This document shows, in pieces, positions 27,109-36,981 of a DNA stretch of 64,000 nucleotides. This DNA is from Phytobacter diazotrophicus. Its GTDB lineage: Bacteria > Pseudomonadota > Gammaproteobacteria > Enterobacterales > Enterobacteriaceae. The stretch lies in assembly GCA_004346725.1 (NCBI GenBank), contig SMDE01000004.1, positions 248,001-312,000 on the forward strand, in the 5' to 3' direction. Position 1 is the first letter of the stretch, and each line of letters starts with the position of its first letter. The notes below the pieces were generated by a model. That model saw only the letters and a program-made list of their open reading frames with translations. It searched no databases and was not told the DNA's origin. The translations under genes were made by a program, and so were the position numbers.

Positions 27109-28368
27109 TCAGGCCGCCTTATGCCGCTGCGCATAAATGTACGGGGCAACGTACCCTTCGCGGCTCACGTCCAGAGAATCTGACCACCACTGCATCATGG
27201 CTTTGCGGGCGTCGAGGTGTTCAGCGCAATGGATATACGCCGCCTGAACGCTGTTGCGTTCCTGATGGCTCATCTGCTGCTCCACGGCATCCCGCGACCA
27301 GAGTTCAGATTCCACCAGTGCGCTACAGGTCATAGCCCGGAAACCATGCCCGCAGACGTCGGTTTTGATATCGTAACCCATCAGACGCAGCGCCCGGTTG
27401 ATGGTGTTTTCACTCATCGGCTTATACGGATTATGGTCGCCAGGGAACACCAGTTCCAGATGGCCGGAAATTTCGTGTATCTGCTTCAGAATGGCAATAA
27501 ACTGCCGGGAAAGCGGCACAATGTGCGGAGTACGCATTTTCGCGCCGCGACCAGAGAAACGGACCTTTTCTATGGTTTCGCGAGTGGCGGGGATGGTCCA
27601 GATTGTGTCTGAAATCAATCTCGCTCCAGCGGGCAAAGCGCAGTTCGCTGGAACGGATAAACAGATGCAGAGCCAGCGCTACCGCCAGTCTTGTTAACTG
27701 CCGTCCCTGTTGATAGTCAGCGATACGTGCCAGCAGCTCGGGCAACCGCTCCAGCGGCAGGGCCCGATAGTGATTTTTAACTGGCGGCGCGGTGACGCCT
27801 TCCAGATGCAGCGCCAGGTTGTTTTCGGTCAGTCCCTGCTGAACGGCGTAACGCATAAAGTTGCAGAGTTGCTGCCGGTACGGGACGCGACTTCCAGAAA
27901 GCCCTTATCCTCGATAACGTTCAGCAATGCCGTAAAATGCTGCGTTTTCAGCAGAGTGACAGGTATATGACCAATTGCCGGAAAGATATGATTTTTCATA
28001 CTGGCGAGGATGCGCTCTGCATAGTCAGCCGACCATTTCTTGTTGGTTTTGTGCCATGCCACCGCAACGGCCTCAAAGCATTTTTCCGGTGACGCGGCGG
28101 CTTTTTCAGCGACACGCTGTTGCGCGGGATTGATATTCTGCGCCCGCAGTTTACGGATACCGTCGCGCTGCTGGCGGGCTTCAGCGAGAGAAACCAGCGG
28201 ATATGCGCCCAGACTGACGCGCGACTCTTTGCCATTGAAGCGATATTTGAGATACCAGATACGTGAACCGCCGGGATTGACCAGAAGATACAGGCAGTGC
28301 GAATCAGAAAATTTTACGGGTTTGGAAGGGGACTTTAAGTTGCGGATTTTTGAATGATTTAAAGACAT
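27109..28368 (-). pseudogene. int: P4-type integrase with two frameshifts
   Basis: This is a close relative of the intact integrase at 14695-15957, at the same distance from a tRNA-Asn. Compared with that copy it lacks one G near 27874 (in the region for the central helices) and two bases near 27608 (before the catalytic loop). The two shifts add to three, so the last part returns to the original frame, but about 90 codons between are read wrongly. Residues for the HxxR and Tyr motifs survive (GHGFRAMT, AAYIHC). It is probably inactive, which would trap the element. Confidence 0.9.
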
Positions 28369-28525
28369 TTGGGGGGCACTCCAGAATCGAACCAACCTGA
28401 CCCCAAATCTGACCACCAAAGTAACCGAATGCGGAGGGAAAACTGAATACGCATCGGGAAAGATTTTTACGCTAACTTATTGAATAATAATCAAAGAAGT
28501 ACTCATAAGGAAGCGTATGAATCGG

Positions 28526-28545
28526 AATTTGGCTCCTCTGACTGG
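28526..28545. other. Attachment-site core at the second tRNA-Asn
   Basis: An exact copy of the 20-mer found at 16115 and 20087, here within the intact tRNA 3' end. It forms the right boundary of the decayed VgrG element. Confidence 0.8.
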
Positions 28546-28605
28546 ACTCGAACCAGTGACATACGGATTAACAGTCCGCCGTTCTACCGACTGAACTACA
28601 GAGGA
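28530..28605 (-). tRNA. asnT: tRNA-Asn (GTT)
   Basis: This 76-nt gene with encoded CCA is identical in the mature part to the tRNA at 16119-16194 and has anticodon GTT. It lies beside mtfA, as asnT does in E. coli, which suggests the symbol. Confidence 0.97.
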
Positions 28606-28705
28606 ATCGTGTGAACGGGGCGCATACTACTTGCCACGTTCATATGTGTCAATACCTAATTTAACTTGCTGATTCAATTGGTGAATTAAAGTGCAAATTG
28701 CCTTT

Positions 28706-29503
28706 TTAGTGCACACGGCTTACGGGATCATTTGCTGAATAAGGCCGATCGCGCAGACGCGATAACGGATCCTGACCATAGAAATGACAGAAACGTTGCC
28801 ATAACGCCGGAAAACGTGGGGCGAACAGTTCAGGTGCGCTGAAAAAATACTCCGACAGCACGGCAAAACACTCAGCAGGATCGGTTGCCGCATAGGCATC
28901 GATACTGGCCGCGCTTTCCCCTACCAGGTCGATTTCATCCTGAATATTGTCCATCGCAGCGTGCAGATCGTGCTCCCAGCCAGCCACTTCACGCATAGGG
29001 ATAAGTGGAATACCGCTTGCCCTGTCGCCATTGCGGGCGTCCAGTTTGTGTGCGACTTCGTGAATGATCAGGTTGAATCCTGATGCATCGAACGAATCCT
29101 GGATGTCGAGCCAGTTCAGGACAATGGGCCCCTGCTGCCAGCTTTGCCCCGACTGGACGAGACGCTGACTATGTACAAGGCCAATACCGTCTTCCCATTC
29201 ATCGTCAACGACAAACGGGGCAGGGTAGATGAGCACTTCATGAAAACCATCCAGCCATTCAAGGCCGAGTTCCAGTACCGGCAGGCAAAAGAGCAGGCCG
29301 ATACGCGCGCTCTTTAGCGCATCCAGTTCGAAACCTTGCAAGGCAACCAGCCGCTTTTGTTGCAAAAAACGGTCTGCAAGGTGAACCAGTTTCTCTTGTT
29401 CATCTAAAGAAAGGCTCGCCAACACGGGGATGCTTAACGCTTCTTCCCATGGGAATTCCGCACCGTGAGAGGCTTCCTTTGTTTTCCAGGGCCACTTAAT
29501 CAT
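28706..29503 (-). CDS. mtfA: Zinc metallopeptidase MtfA (Mlc titration factor)
   Basis: The 265-residue protein carries the metalloprotease motif H148-E-V-A-H152 in [11 protein letters not shown] and matches MtfA (YeeI) in length. MtfA binds and inactivates the glucose repressor Mlc and has aminopeptidase activity, linking it to ptsG regulation. It is backbone, located between asnT and serU as in E. coli. Confidence 0.95.
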   Translation of the reverse strand: MIKWPWKTKEASHGAEFPWEEALSIPVLASLSLDEQEKLVHLADRFLQQKRLVALQGFELDALKSARIGLLFCLPVLELGLEWLDGFHEVLIYPAPFVVDDEWEDGIGLVHSQRLVQSGQSWQQGPIVLNWLDIQDSFDASGFNLIIHEVAHKLDARNGDRASGIPLIPMREVAGWEHDLHAAMDNIQDEIDLVGESAASIDAYAATDPAECFAVLSEYFFSAPELFAPRFPALWQRFCHFYGQDPLSRLRDRPYSANDPVSRVH

Positions 29504-29596
29504 CGCTTTGCTCGCAAACTCGCCACTTGAACCAAATTAACGGGACAGGGTCTGTTAAAATGCCAAATTACCTGGCATCATGGCAACCATTGAAAC

Positions 29597-29686
29597 GGAG
29601 AGATGCCGGAGCGGCTGAACGGACCGGTCTCGAAAACCGGAGTAGGGGCAACTCTACCGGGGGTTCAAATCCCCCTCTCTCCGCCA
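29597..29686 (+). tRNA. serU: tRNA-Ser (CGA)
   Basis: A 90-nt class II tRNA with acceptor GGAGAGA, anticodon loop CTCGAAA (anticodon CGA), a long variable arm and encoded CCA. Its place between mtfA and the porin gene matches serU. Confidence 0.95.
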
Positions 29687-29846
29687 CTATTCAAACAGTT
29701 ACGCGCTTTGCTTTCAACGACTCTTGTCACAGATGTTTTTCTCATTACTCCCGTAAATTTTATCACTGCATGCGATATCATGCGGTCGGCCTGTGCTTTT
29801 GCCACAAAAAAGCCCGCTCGCGGCGGGCTTTGAAAGAAAAGTATGC

Positions 29847-30923
29847 TTAGAACTGGTAAACAATACCCAGTGCGAACTGGTCGTTTTTATTGGTGCCTGT
29901 TTCACGAACGTAGCGCGTGTCATCCAGCAAGTTGAACTGGTACGCCGCGTAAACGTTCATGTTTTTGTTGAAGTAGTACCATGTACCGAGTTCGATGTAG
30001 TTTACGCGCGCAGCGTCGCCGCCTTTAAAGCTACCGCGACGGCTCAGGTCATCGCCTTTAGAGTAGACATAACCGAGAGAAGGGCGCAAACCGAAATCAA
30101 ACTGGTACTGGATAACGGCTTCGAAGTTCTGCGTTTTATTAGCGAACTGGCTGTCTTTCTCAACGGTCATGTTACGGGTTTCGCCGTACATCATTGCAGC
30201 GTAAACATTGTTTGCATCGTATTTTGCCGCGATGGACCAGATTTCGGCGTTATCGCCTTTACGGTCGGCAGCTTGCTCGTCAGTACGGTCCGCTTTACCG
30301 TAGGTTGCGGCAAATCCAAATCCATCGAACTGATAAGAAGCAGACATGCTGTAGCCGTCGCCGTTCTGTTTTTTTACGATACGGTTGTCGTTTTTGCCTT
30401 GATATTGCAGCGCCAGGTTCAGGCCTTCAACTTCACCGAAGAAATCAGTGACACGGTAAGTAGCAACGCCATTGGTACGGCCATTCATAAAGTTGTCGGC
30501 GGAAGCCCAGGAATCACCACCCCATTCAACCAGCATATCGGTGTATGCCGCGACATCATAAGCGACACCATAATTACGGCCATAATCGAAAGAACCAAAG
30601 TTGCCAAATTTCAGACCAGCGAAGGCGAGACGTGTACTCTCATCCTGGCCGCCTTCAGGATGGCTGGCATCCATATTGTATTCCCACTGACCAAAGCCGG
30701 TGAGTTCGCTGTTGATCTGGGTTTCGCCCTTAATGCCGATACGGGCGTAAGAGGTATCTTCATTTTCGCTGTTGTGTTGATCAGTGTCAGACCAAATGCG
30801 TTCGCCGACCATTTTTCCGTAGAAATCGACTTTATTACCGTTCTTGTTATAAATTTCCGCCGCATTTGCTGCACCTGCAAATAATAACGCAGGCACTAAA
30901 ATCGCCAGTACTTTTCTTTTCAT
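29847..30923 (-). CDS. OmpC/OmpF-family trimeric porin (YedS/OmpS1 position)
   Basis: The 358-residue outer membrane porin has a signal peptide (cleavage after residue 21, ANA-AEIYN), the family start AEIYNKNGNKVDFYGK, the constriction-loop signature around GGDSWASADNFMNGRTNG and the terminal VYQF ending in Phe. Position between serU and yedJ is that of yedS (broken in E. coli K-12) and Salmonella ompS1, so it may be an intact version of that gene. A candidate sRNA gene lies upstream. Confidence 0.88.
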   Translation of the reverse strand: MKRKVLAILVPALLFAGAANAAEIYNKNGNKVDFYGKMVGERIWSDTDQHNSENEDTSYARIGIKGETQINSELTGFGQWEYNMDASHPEGGQDESTRLAFAGLKFGNFGSFDYGRNYGVAYDVAAYTDMLVEWGGDSWASADNFMNGRTNGVATYRVTDFFGEVEGLNLALQYQGKNDNRIVKKQNGDGYSMSASYQFDGFGFAATYGKADRTDEQAADRKGDNAEIWSIAAKYDANNVYAAMMYGETRNMTVEKDSQFANKTQNFEAVIQYQFDFGLRPSLGYVYSKGDDLSRRGSFKGGDAARVNYIELGTWYYFNKNMNVYAAYQFNLLDDTRYVRETGTNKNDQFALGIVYQF

Positions 30924-31701
30924 AATCTATTCCCTTGAGATCATAATTTATATGAATATGTGCAATTTCATCCGAAATTACAAAGTGAATACTATTCTAT
31001 TAAGTTCATTAATTTTTACGTCAAATATGTAAGCAAATTATTTAAAATATTGCAAAATGTTTCTTAGGGTGGTGGTATTTCTTCTGTGAATTTAAAGTGG
31101 TCTGATGTATTCATTTCATTGATTTTATTGTATTTGTTGTGTTTATTGATGGGTTAAAAATATAATTGAAGTGTATTTTATTTTGCGTTTTTATATGTGA
31201 GTGGATTGTATTCTATCGGTGTATATAAAAGGCAAAAAAAAAGCCCAGGCATTCCCCCGGGCACATCATTGAAAAAGGATGATAAATAAAATAGAGCAAC
31301 TCAATGCTGATAGCCGCTAAATACTACCACAGAAGTGAAATGAATAAACTGGCCTTTAAAGATGGATTTTATTGCGTACGTTGCATTAGAGGATGATTAA
31401 TTATTTTTAAAATGAATTGAAGTGAGCAAAAAAGCTGCAAAAAAAGCAAATTTTCAATATAAATATAGGACGGAGTTGGTATTTGCCACGGCATAAAGTT
31501 TTTTGAACTGATTGCTCAGCCAGTGTAATACGATGATTTCGCATTTTTTGTGAAAAGATATGTGTTGTTGCAGTGGCGATGATAGTGCAACGGGTCTTCT
31601 GTTGAGGGCATGGCAGGGTCTACCTCGCCCATAAAGGAAGGACGCCTAAGCAATGAAATAAAATAGTGCTATGGTTACGGCTTTCCCTGGAAGGAGTGAC
31701 A
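30924..31701. other. AT-rich intergenic region between the porin gene and yedJ
   Basis: About 780 bases without a protein gene. The first 300 bases hold the porin promoter and its leader (very AT-rich), the middle holds the candidate sRNA, and the end has the yedJ ribosome site AAGGAGTGACA before the ATG. I identify no OmpR box with certainty. Confidence 0.6.
31234..31314 (-). ncRNA. Candidate Hfq-type sRNA in the RseX position
   Basis: On the minus strand a promoter-like pair (TTTATT, 16 bp, TAGTAT) is followed by about 80 bases and then a classic terminator: GCCCGGG/CCTGGGC stem (31243-31262) with nine T residues. The AU-rich body and size suit a small RNA. In E. coli RseX, which acts on ompC and ompA mRNA, lies near yedS, the same neighbourhood. 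I cannot confirm homology from sequence memory. Confidence 0.45.
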
Positions 31702-32403
31702 ATGACCTTAACTGAATGGCAACAACGCTTTGACGCGTGGGTCGCGCAACATTATACCCAGGCGGACGCCGCCCATGATGTCGCCCATTTTCGCCGGGTC
31801 TGGCGTACCGCACAGTCCCTTATGGCGGGCCAGGAGGTGGATGGGCTGGTGATTCTGACGGCCTGCTACTTTCACGATATTGTGAGCCTGGCAAAAAATG
31901 ATCCGCAGCGGTCATTAGCCTCACGCATGGCGGCGGAAAAAACGACAGCGATCCTGCGCGAAGATTTTCCACTCTTCCCGGAAGAGCGCTACCCTGCGGT
32001 ACGCCACGCTATTGAGGCGCACAGCTATAGCGCCGGGATTGTGCCACAAACGCCGGAAGCGAAAATTGTCCAGGATGCCGACAGGCTTGAAGCCCTGGGG
32101 GCGATTGGGCTGGCGCGCGTTTTTGCGGTAGCCGGTTCGCTGGGGGTGGCGCTATTTGATAGCAACGATCCCTTTGCCGACGAGCGCGAGCTCAATGATA
32201 AACGTTATGCGCTTGACCATTTTCAGACCAAGCTGCTGACGTTGCCTGCCACCATGCAGACGGAAAAGGGGAGGGCGTTGGCGCAGCATAATGCCGATTA
32301 TCTGGTGCAGTTTATGGCGAAAATCAGCGCCGAATTGCAGGGTGATTATCACGTGCTGGACAGAGATGTCTTACATCGTTTTGGTCATCACCAACCAGAC
32401 TGA
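31702..32403 (+). CDS. yedJ: HD-domain phosphohydrolase YedJ
   Basis: The 233-residue protein has HD-domain metal ligands in [12 protein letters not shown] and [13 protein letters not shown], then [10 protein letters not shown] and [13 protein letters not shown]. Substrate is not established. The ATG at 31702 is preferred since AAGGAGTGACA precedes it. In E. coli yedJ is followed by dcm and vsr; here vsr follows after 18 bases with no dcm. Confidence 0.93.
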   Translation: MTLTEWQQRFDAWVAQHYTQADAAHDVAHFRRVWRTAQSLMAGQEVDGLVILTACYFHDIVSLAKNDPQRSLASRMAAEKTTAILREDFPLFPEERYPAVRHAIEAHSYSAGIVPQTPEAKIVQDADRLEALGAIGLARVFAVAGSLGVALFDSNDPFADERELNDKRYALDHFQTKLLTLPATMQTEKGRALAQHNADYLVQFMAKISAELQGDYHVLDRDVLHRFGHHQPD

Positions 32404-32421
32404 TAGCGTGAGGGGGAGCGA

Positions 32422-32886
32422 ATGGCAGATGTCCACGATAAGGCGACGCGCAGCAAAAACATGCGTGCCATTGCCACCCGTGACACAGCAATTGAAAAAC
32501 GACTTGCTTCGCTACTGGAAACACTGGGCCTGACGTATCGTGTCCAGGATGCGGCGTTACCGGGGCGCCCTGATTTTGTGCTGGATGAGTATCGCGCCGT
32601 CATTTTTACCCATGGCTGTTTCTGGCATCACCACGACTGCCATTTATTTAAAGTCCCCGCGACGCGAACTGAATTCTGGCTGGAAAAAATCGGCAAAAAT
32701 GTCGTGCGTGATAAGCGTGATAACGCACTATTGTATGAACAGGGGTGGCGGGTCTTAATTGTCTGGGAGTGTGCGTTACGCGGGCGGCTTAAATTAACGG
32801 ACGATGCGCTGGGGGAGCGGCTTGAAGAGTGGATCTGCGGGGGCGGCGACACCGCGCAGATCGACACACGTGGCATTCATCAATGA
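32422..32886 (+). CDS. vsr: Very short patch repair endonuclease Vsr
   Basis: The 154-residue endonuclease has the PDF motif (catalytic Asp in GRPDFVLDEY), the zinc ligands and DNA-wedging aromatic residues in HGCFWHHHDCHLF, and the later Cys in VWECALRG. It nicks T:G mismatches that arise by deamination of 5-methylcytosine at Dcm sites (CC(A/T)GG). Normally it overlaps the 3' end of dcm. Here it has its own start and ribosome site (AGGGGGAG) just after yedJ, and dcm is absent from the locus. Confidence 0.96.
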   Translation: MADVHDKATRSKNMRAIATRDTAIEKRLASLLETLGLTYRVQDAALPGRPDFVLDEYRAVIFTHGCFWHHHDCHLFKVPATRTEFWLEKIGKNVVRDKRDNALLYEQGWRVLIVWECALRGRLKLTDDALGERLEEWICGGGDTAQIDTRGIHQ

Positions 32887-32889
32887 ACG

Positions 32890-33801
32890 CTATTTTTCCG
32901 CTTCACAAGGGGTCACGACAGGACGGGCAGGGAAGAGATATTTCCCCAGCGTCACCAGTACGACAGCCATAATAATAATCCCGAGCGCGAGCCACTCGAT
33001 GCTGGAAAGATGCTCGCCGCCAAAACCGGTACCCAGCAAAACGGCCACAACCGGGTTAACGTAGGCATAGCTGGTGGCGATAGCGGGGCTGACATTGCGT
33101 ATCAGATACATATAGGCATTGATGGCAATCACTGAACCGAAAATCGCCAGATAACCGACAGCCATAAAGCCCTGCACCGTTGGTAATGTGGTCATCCGCT
33201 CGCCGCTGAGAACCGAGGTGACCAACAGTACGATGCCTGCCGCCAGCATTTCGATTGCCCCAGCCATCATACCGGTGGGTAATTCAATGCGGGAGCCATA
33301 GACGGAACCGAATGCCCAGCTTAAAGAGCCAATGAGGATCATCAGCGCGCCCCATGGGTTACCGCTCAGGTTGCCGCCGCTATTCAGCAGGATGATACCT
33401 GCCAGACCAATAGCAATACCCATCCATTCCAATTTGCGGGTCTGGATACCAAAAAAGTGGCTAAAGCAGAGTGTAAAGAGCGGAACGGTCGCTACAACGA
33501 CGGCAGCGATGCCGGAAGGGACGTTCTGATGTTCTGCAACGGTAACAAAACCGTTACCAACGGCCAGCAGTAACACGCCAATCAGTGCCGCATTAAGCAG
33601 GGGACGTAAAGCGGGAAGTTTATGACCGGTAATGAGCAGGAACGCCATTAACAAAATGCCGGCAGAAAGGAAGCGTACGCCAGCCATCATAAACGGTGGC
33701 CAACTTTCAACACCGATGCGAATTACAAAGTACGTGGAACCCCAAATAATATACAGCGCGAAAAGTGCACTAATAAGCGGTAAAAGCTGCCTGAAACGCA
33801 T
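32890..33801 (-). CDS. yedA: EamA/DMT-family transporter YedA
   Basis: The 303-residue protein has about ten predicted membrane helices in two EamA repeats (IIWGSTYFVIRIG at the start, then an internal repeat from about 150). E. coli YedA is a drug/metabolite-type exporter of uncertain substrate. It converges on vsr with a 3-bp gap, so the two ends may share a terminator. Confidence 0.94.
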   Translation of the reverse strand: MRFRQLLPLISALFALYIIWGSTYFVIRIGVESWPPFMMAGVRFLSAGILLMAFLLITGHKLPALRPLLNAALIGVLLLAVGNGFVTVAEHQNVPSGIAAVVVATVPLFTLCFSHFFGIQTRKLEWMGIAIGLAGIILLNSGGNLSGNPWGALMILIGSLSWAFGSVYGSRIELPTGMMAGAIEMLAAGIVLLVTSVLSGERMTTLPTVQGFMAVGYLAIFGSVIAINAYMYLIRNVSPAIATSYAYVNPVVAVLLGTGFGGEHLSSIEWLALGIIIMAVVLVTLGKYLFPARPVVTPCEAEK

Positions 33802-33993
33802 ACTCCCTCACAGCAAAATAAAAAGGAAGCATATAGTAAACGCCAAAACTATCGCCCTGGCGAGCGGTTAATTGTATTTTATCTGTTAAATTTTTGTTGT
33901 ATTGCTCTGGAGGATTTTCGCTGCCGCCTTTTTACATCATACTAAGAGAATCAATCGGTAAAAAATCACAGACAATCAATAAGGAAGACCATT

Positions 33994-34905
33994 TTGGCAG
34001 GCAGTAGCTTATTAACTTTACTCGATGACATAGCCACATTGCTGGATGATATTTCGGTGATGGGTAAACTGGCGGCGAAAAAGACAGCAGGTGTACTGGG
34101 GGACGATCTCTCCCTCAATGCCCAGCAGGTTACGGGCGTACGCGCAAACCGCGAATTACCTGTCGTCTGGAGCGTGGCGAAAGGGTCACTGCTCAATAAA
34201 GTAATTCTGGTGCCGCTGGCGCTGTTGATAAGCGCCTTTATACCCTGGGCTGTTACGCCGTTATTAATGATTGGCGGGGCATTTCTGTGCTTTGAAGGTG
34301 TCGAAAAAGTCTTGCACACCGTTGAGGCCCGTAAGCATAAAGAAACGCCGGAAGCGCGCGAGCAGCGGTTGAACGCGATGGCCGCACAAGATCCGCGCGA
34401 ATTTGAACGTGATAAAGTGAAAGGCGCAATCCGCACCGATTTTATTCTATCGGCGGAAATTGTCGCCATCACTCTGGGCATTGTAGCCGAAGCGCCGCTG
34501 TTAAATCAGGTGCTGATTCTGTCCGGAATTGCGGTACTGGTCACGATTGGGGTGTATGGCCTGGTGGGCATTATCGTCAAGCTGGATGATATGGGTTACT
34601 GGCTGGCAGAAAAACGGGCTGCTCTGGCGCAGGCGCTGGGTAAAAGCTTGTTATTTATTGCGCCATGGCTGATGAAAATATTGTCAGTCGTCGGGACGCT
34701 GGCCATGTTCCTGGTCGGCGGTGGCATTGTGGTTCATGGTATCGCGCCGTTACACCACGCCATTGAACATATGGCGCAAGGCAGTAATAGCATCGTTGCG
34801 GCGTTGCTCCCTGTGCTGGCTAATCTGGTCCTGGGTTTTATCATCGGTGCGATAGTACTGTCGGCGGTGAAACTTATTGCACGGCTGCGCGGTACCCATG
34901 CCTGA
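33994..34905 (+). CDS. yedI: DUF808 inner membrane protein YedI
   Basis: The 303-residue protein starts with TTG at 33994 ([20 protein letters not shown]), preceded by AAGGAAG. It has several membrane helices and the family pattern [18 protein letters not shown]. coli YedI is 305 residues. The function is not known. Confidence 0.93.
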   Translation: MAGSSLLTLLDDIATLLDDISVMGKLAAKKTAGVLGDDLSLNAQQVTGVRANRELPVVWSVAKGSLLNKVILVPLALLISAFIPWAVTPLLMIGGAFLCFEGVEKVLHTVEARKHKETPEAREQRLNAMAAQDPREFERDKVKGAIRTDFILSAEIVAITLGIVAEAPLLNQVLILSGIAVLVTIGVYGLVGIIVKLDDMGYWLAEKRAALAQALGKSLLFIAPWLMKILSVVGTLAMFLVGGGIVVHGIAPLHHAIEHMAQGSNSIVAALLPVLANLVLGFIIGAIVLSAVKLIARLRGTHA

Positions 34906-34984
34906 ATTCTCGATTTTGCCACTACGCAAAAGGTTGAAACTTCGTCTAAGGTGAAATCGTTTCACCCTGATACAGGAGGCAAAG

Positions 34985-35167
34985 ATGGTCTTTTTGGTCA
35001 GTGATGAAGTAAAAGCAAAAAATGGTGGGCCGCGCATGATTGTCACCGGTTATTCCAGTGGAATGGTCGAGTGCCGCTGGTATGACGGTCACGTCGTGAA
35101 ACGTGAAGCCTTTCGGGAAGATGAATTGGTTCCCGGTGAAGGACAAAAGCTTTGCGAAGAGGCATAG
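34985..35167 (+). CDS. yodC: Small DUF2158 protein YodC
   Basis: The 60-residue protein carries VFLVSDEVKAKNGGPRMIV and CRWYDG, the DUF2158 core, and matches YodC in length and place. It follows AGGAGG by six bases and precedes a strong terminator. The function is unknown. Confidence 0.92.
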   Translation: MVFLVSDEVKAKNGGPRMIVTGYSSGMVECRWYDGHVVKREAFREDELVPGEGQKLCEEA

Positions 35168-35174
35168 CCATTAA

Positions 35175-35203
35175 AACGCCCGGCATGTCCGGGCGTTTTT
35201 CTT
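35175..35203 (+). terminator. Rho-independent terminator after yodC
   Basis: Stem ACGCCCGG/CCGGGCGT around CATGT-type loop, followed by TTTTTC. It separates yodC from dgcQ. Confidence 0.9.
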
Positions 35204-35268
35204 CTTACAGTTTTTTGCCATTGGCGATCGCATAACGCTTCCGCGTTGCGTTTATTCAGGGAGTCTTT

Positions 35269-36981
35269 GTGGGGCAGGAAAAAGTCGTAAAAAGTCCTCC
35301 GCGACTTGCGTTTGTCAAAACCTGGTTTGTACCCAGCCGGGTCGTGAATCTCTGTTTTGTTATTGTACTGGTCTGTTCTACGGTACTTACGTGGCGTGAA
35401 GTCATTGTGATGAAGGGCGCCTATGTCGTTAGTCAGCGAAACGCGCTGGATAACGTTACCAATGTGCTGGACAGGCAGATGCAGGTGGGTATCGATCGTC
35501 TGCTCTTTTTCCGCAATGGTATGCAGTCTGCGGTACAAACTCCGCTGGCTTTCGATGTTTTGCGTAACATCCAGGCGGAGTTCGAAAAGGAGCGGATACT
35601 TCCTTACTGGCAAATAGGGTTGGATAACCGTCGAACGCTACCGTTATATGGCGTGTCGGACTATTTTGTTGACCAAAGCGCCTTGCTAAGCCGTGACAAC
35701 CCGTTGTTGCACAATGAGCTGACCGCAGCGATGGAGCTCGGTTATCTGTTCCGTTTTTCCTCCAGTGCCACCATGTTTCCGCGCCGTGCGCTTTATGTTT
35801 CCCGGGCGGGTTTTTTTATCTCTACTCTGCCTGTCGGGAACAACAATGAAATCGTACAGCAGTACTACCAATATCTGACCAGCCCCTGGTTTAGTGGGCA
35901 AAGTGAGCGCGAAAACAAACTGCGCGGGGTACGCTGGTTTAGCGACGAAGCACACACACCGAATATTGCCGATTCGCTGGTGACCGCCAGTGTACCGTTG
36001 GATTTTCAAAACTACTGGTATGGCGTGCTATCAATGAGTTTTCCCGTGTCGTCAATGAAGGCATTGCTGACAGAAGCACGACAGAGTCAGGATAAAGGAG
36101 AATACTAGCTCTATGATGCGCAGTTTACGTTGCTAACCACTACCGCAGACGAAGGAACGACGAGCCAGCAATTTTCCTCTGATGAACATGCGCAACTGCA
36201 ACGGGAGATGGCCAGAGATACAGCAGGCGGTCTTCGTTTGGGGACGCGGTTTGTGAGCTGGGTAAAACTGAAACATTTCGAAGGCAGCGTGCTGCGTATC
36301 CAGACCTTGCATGAGGGACTGCGCGGTGATTTTGGAAGTATCAGTATCGCCCTGGCTTTATTGTGGCTGCTGTTTACCACCATGCTGCTGCTCTCCTGGG
36401 GGGTGATCCGCCGGATGGTCAGCAATATGTTCCAGCTCCAGCATACTTTGCAATGGCAGGCCTGGTATGACCCATTGACGCGGCTAAATAATCGCGGCGC
36501 GTTGTTTGAACGCGCCCAGGTGCTGACAACTGAGTGTGCGGCGCAAAATCTCCCGCTCTCGGTGATTCAAATCGACCTCGACCATTTTAAGCGGGTTAAC
36601 GATCGGTTCGGTCATCAGGCGGGAGATTTGGTCTTGTCGTATGCCGCGGGCTTGATTGGTAAATCGATTCGCGAACAGGATGTGGCCGGGCGCGTCGGGG
36701 GCGAAGAGTTTTGCGTCTTGCTCCCGGGGGCAACGCTTGCGGATGCAACCGCCGTTGCTGAAAAAATCCGCCAGCGTATCAGTAGCAAAGAAATTTTTGT
36801 GCAAAAGAGCAAAACCATTCGCGTTACCGCTTCACTCGGCGTGAGTAGCGCGCTGGAAAGCGGCAACTATGATTTCGAGTATCTCCAGTCTGTTGCCGAC
36901 AGTCGGTTGTATCACGCAAAAAATAACGGCCGTAATCAGGTTTGCGCCGAAGACGGCGTGACACCGTTACCCAACACATAA
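35269..36981 (+). pseudogene. dgcQ: Diguanylate cyclase DgcQ (YedQ) split by an amber codon
   Basis: The frame is that of DgcQ: a first membrane helix (about 22-45), a periplasmic CHASE-like sensor, a second helix, and a GGDEF domain with GGEEF in the C-terminal part. A TAG at 36106-36108 stands where E. coli has Gln (GEY-Q-LYD), and the frame resumes immediately after, so a single CAG-to-TAG change separates a 279-residue sensor from the catalytic half. Either the gene is dead or it needs suppression or reinitiation (TTG at 36130). DgcQ makes c-di-GMP and influences cellulose and motility. The 3' end overlaps yedP by 46 bp. Confidence 0.9.
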
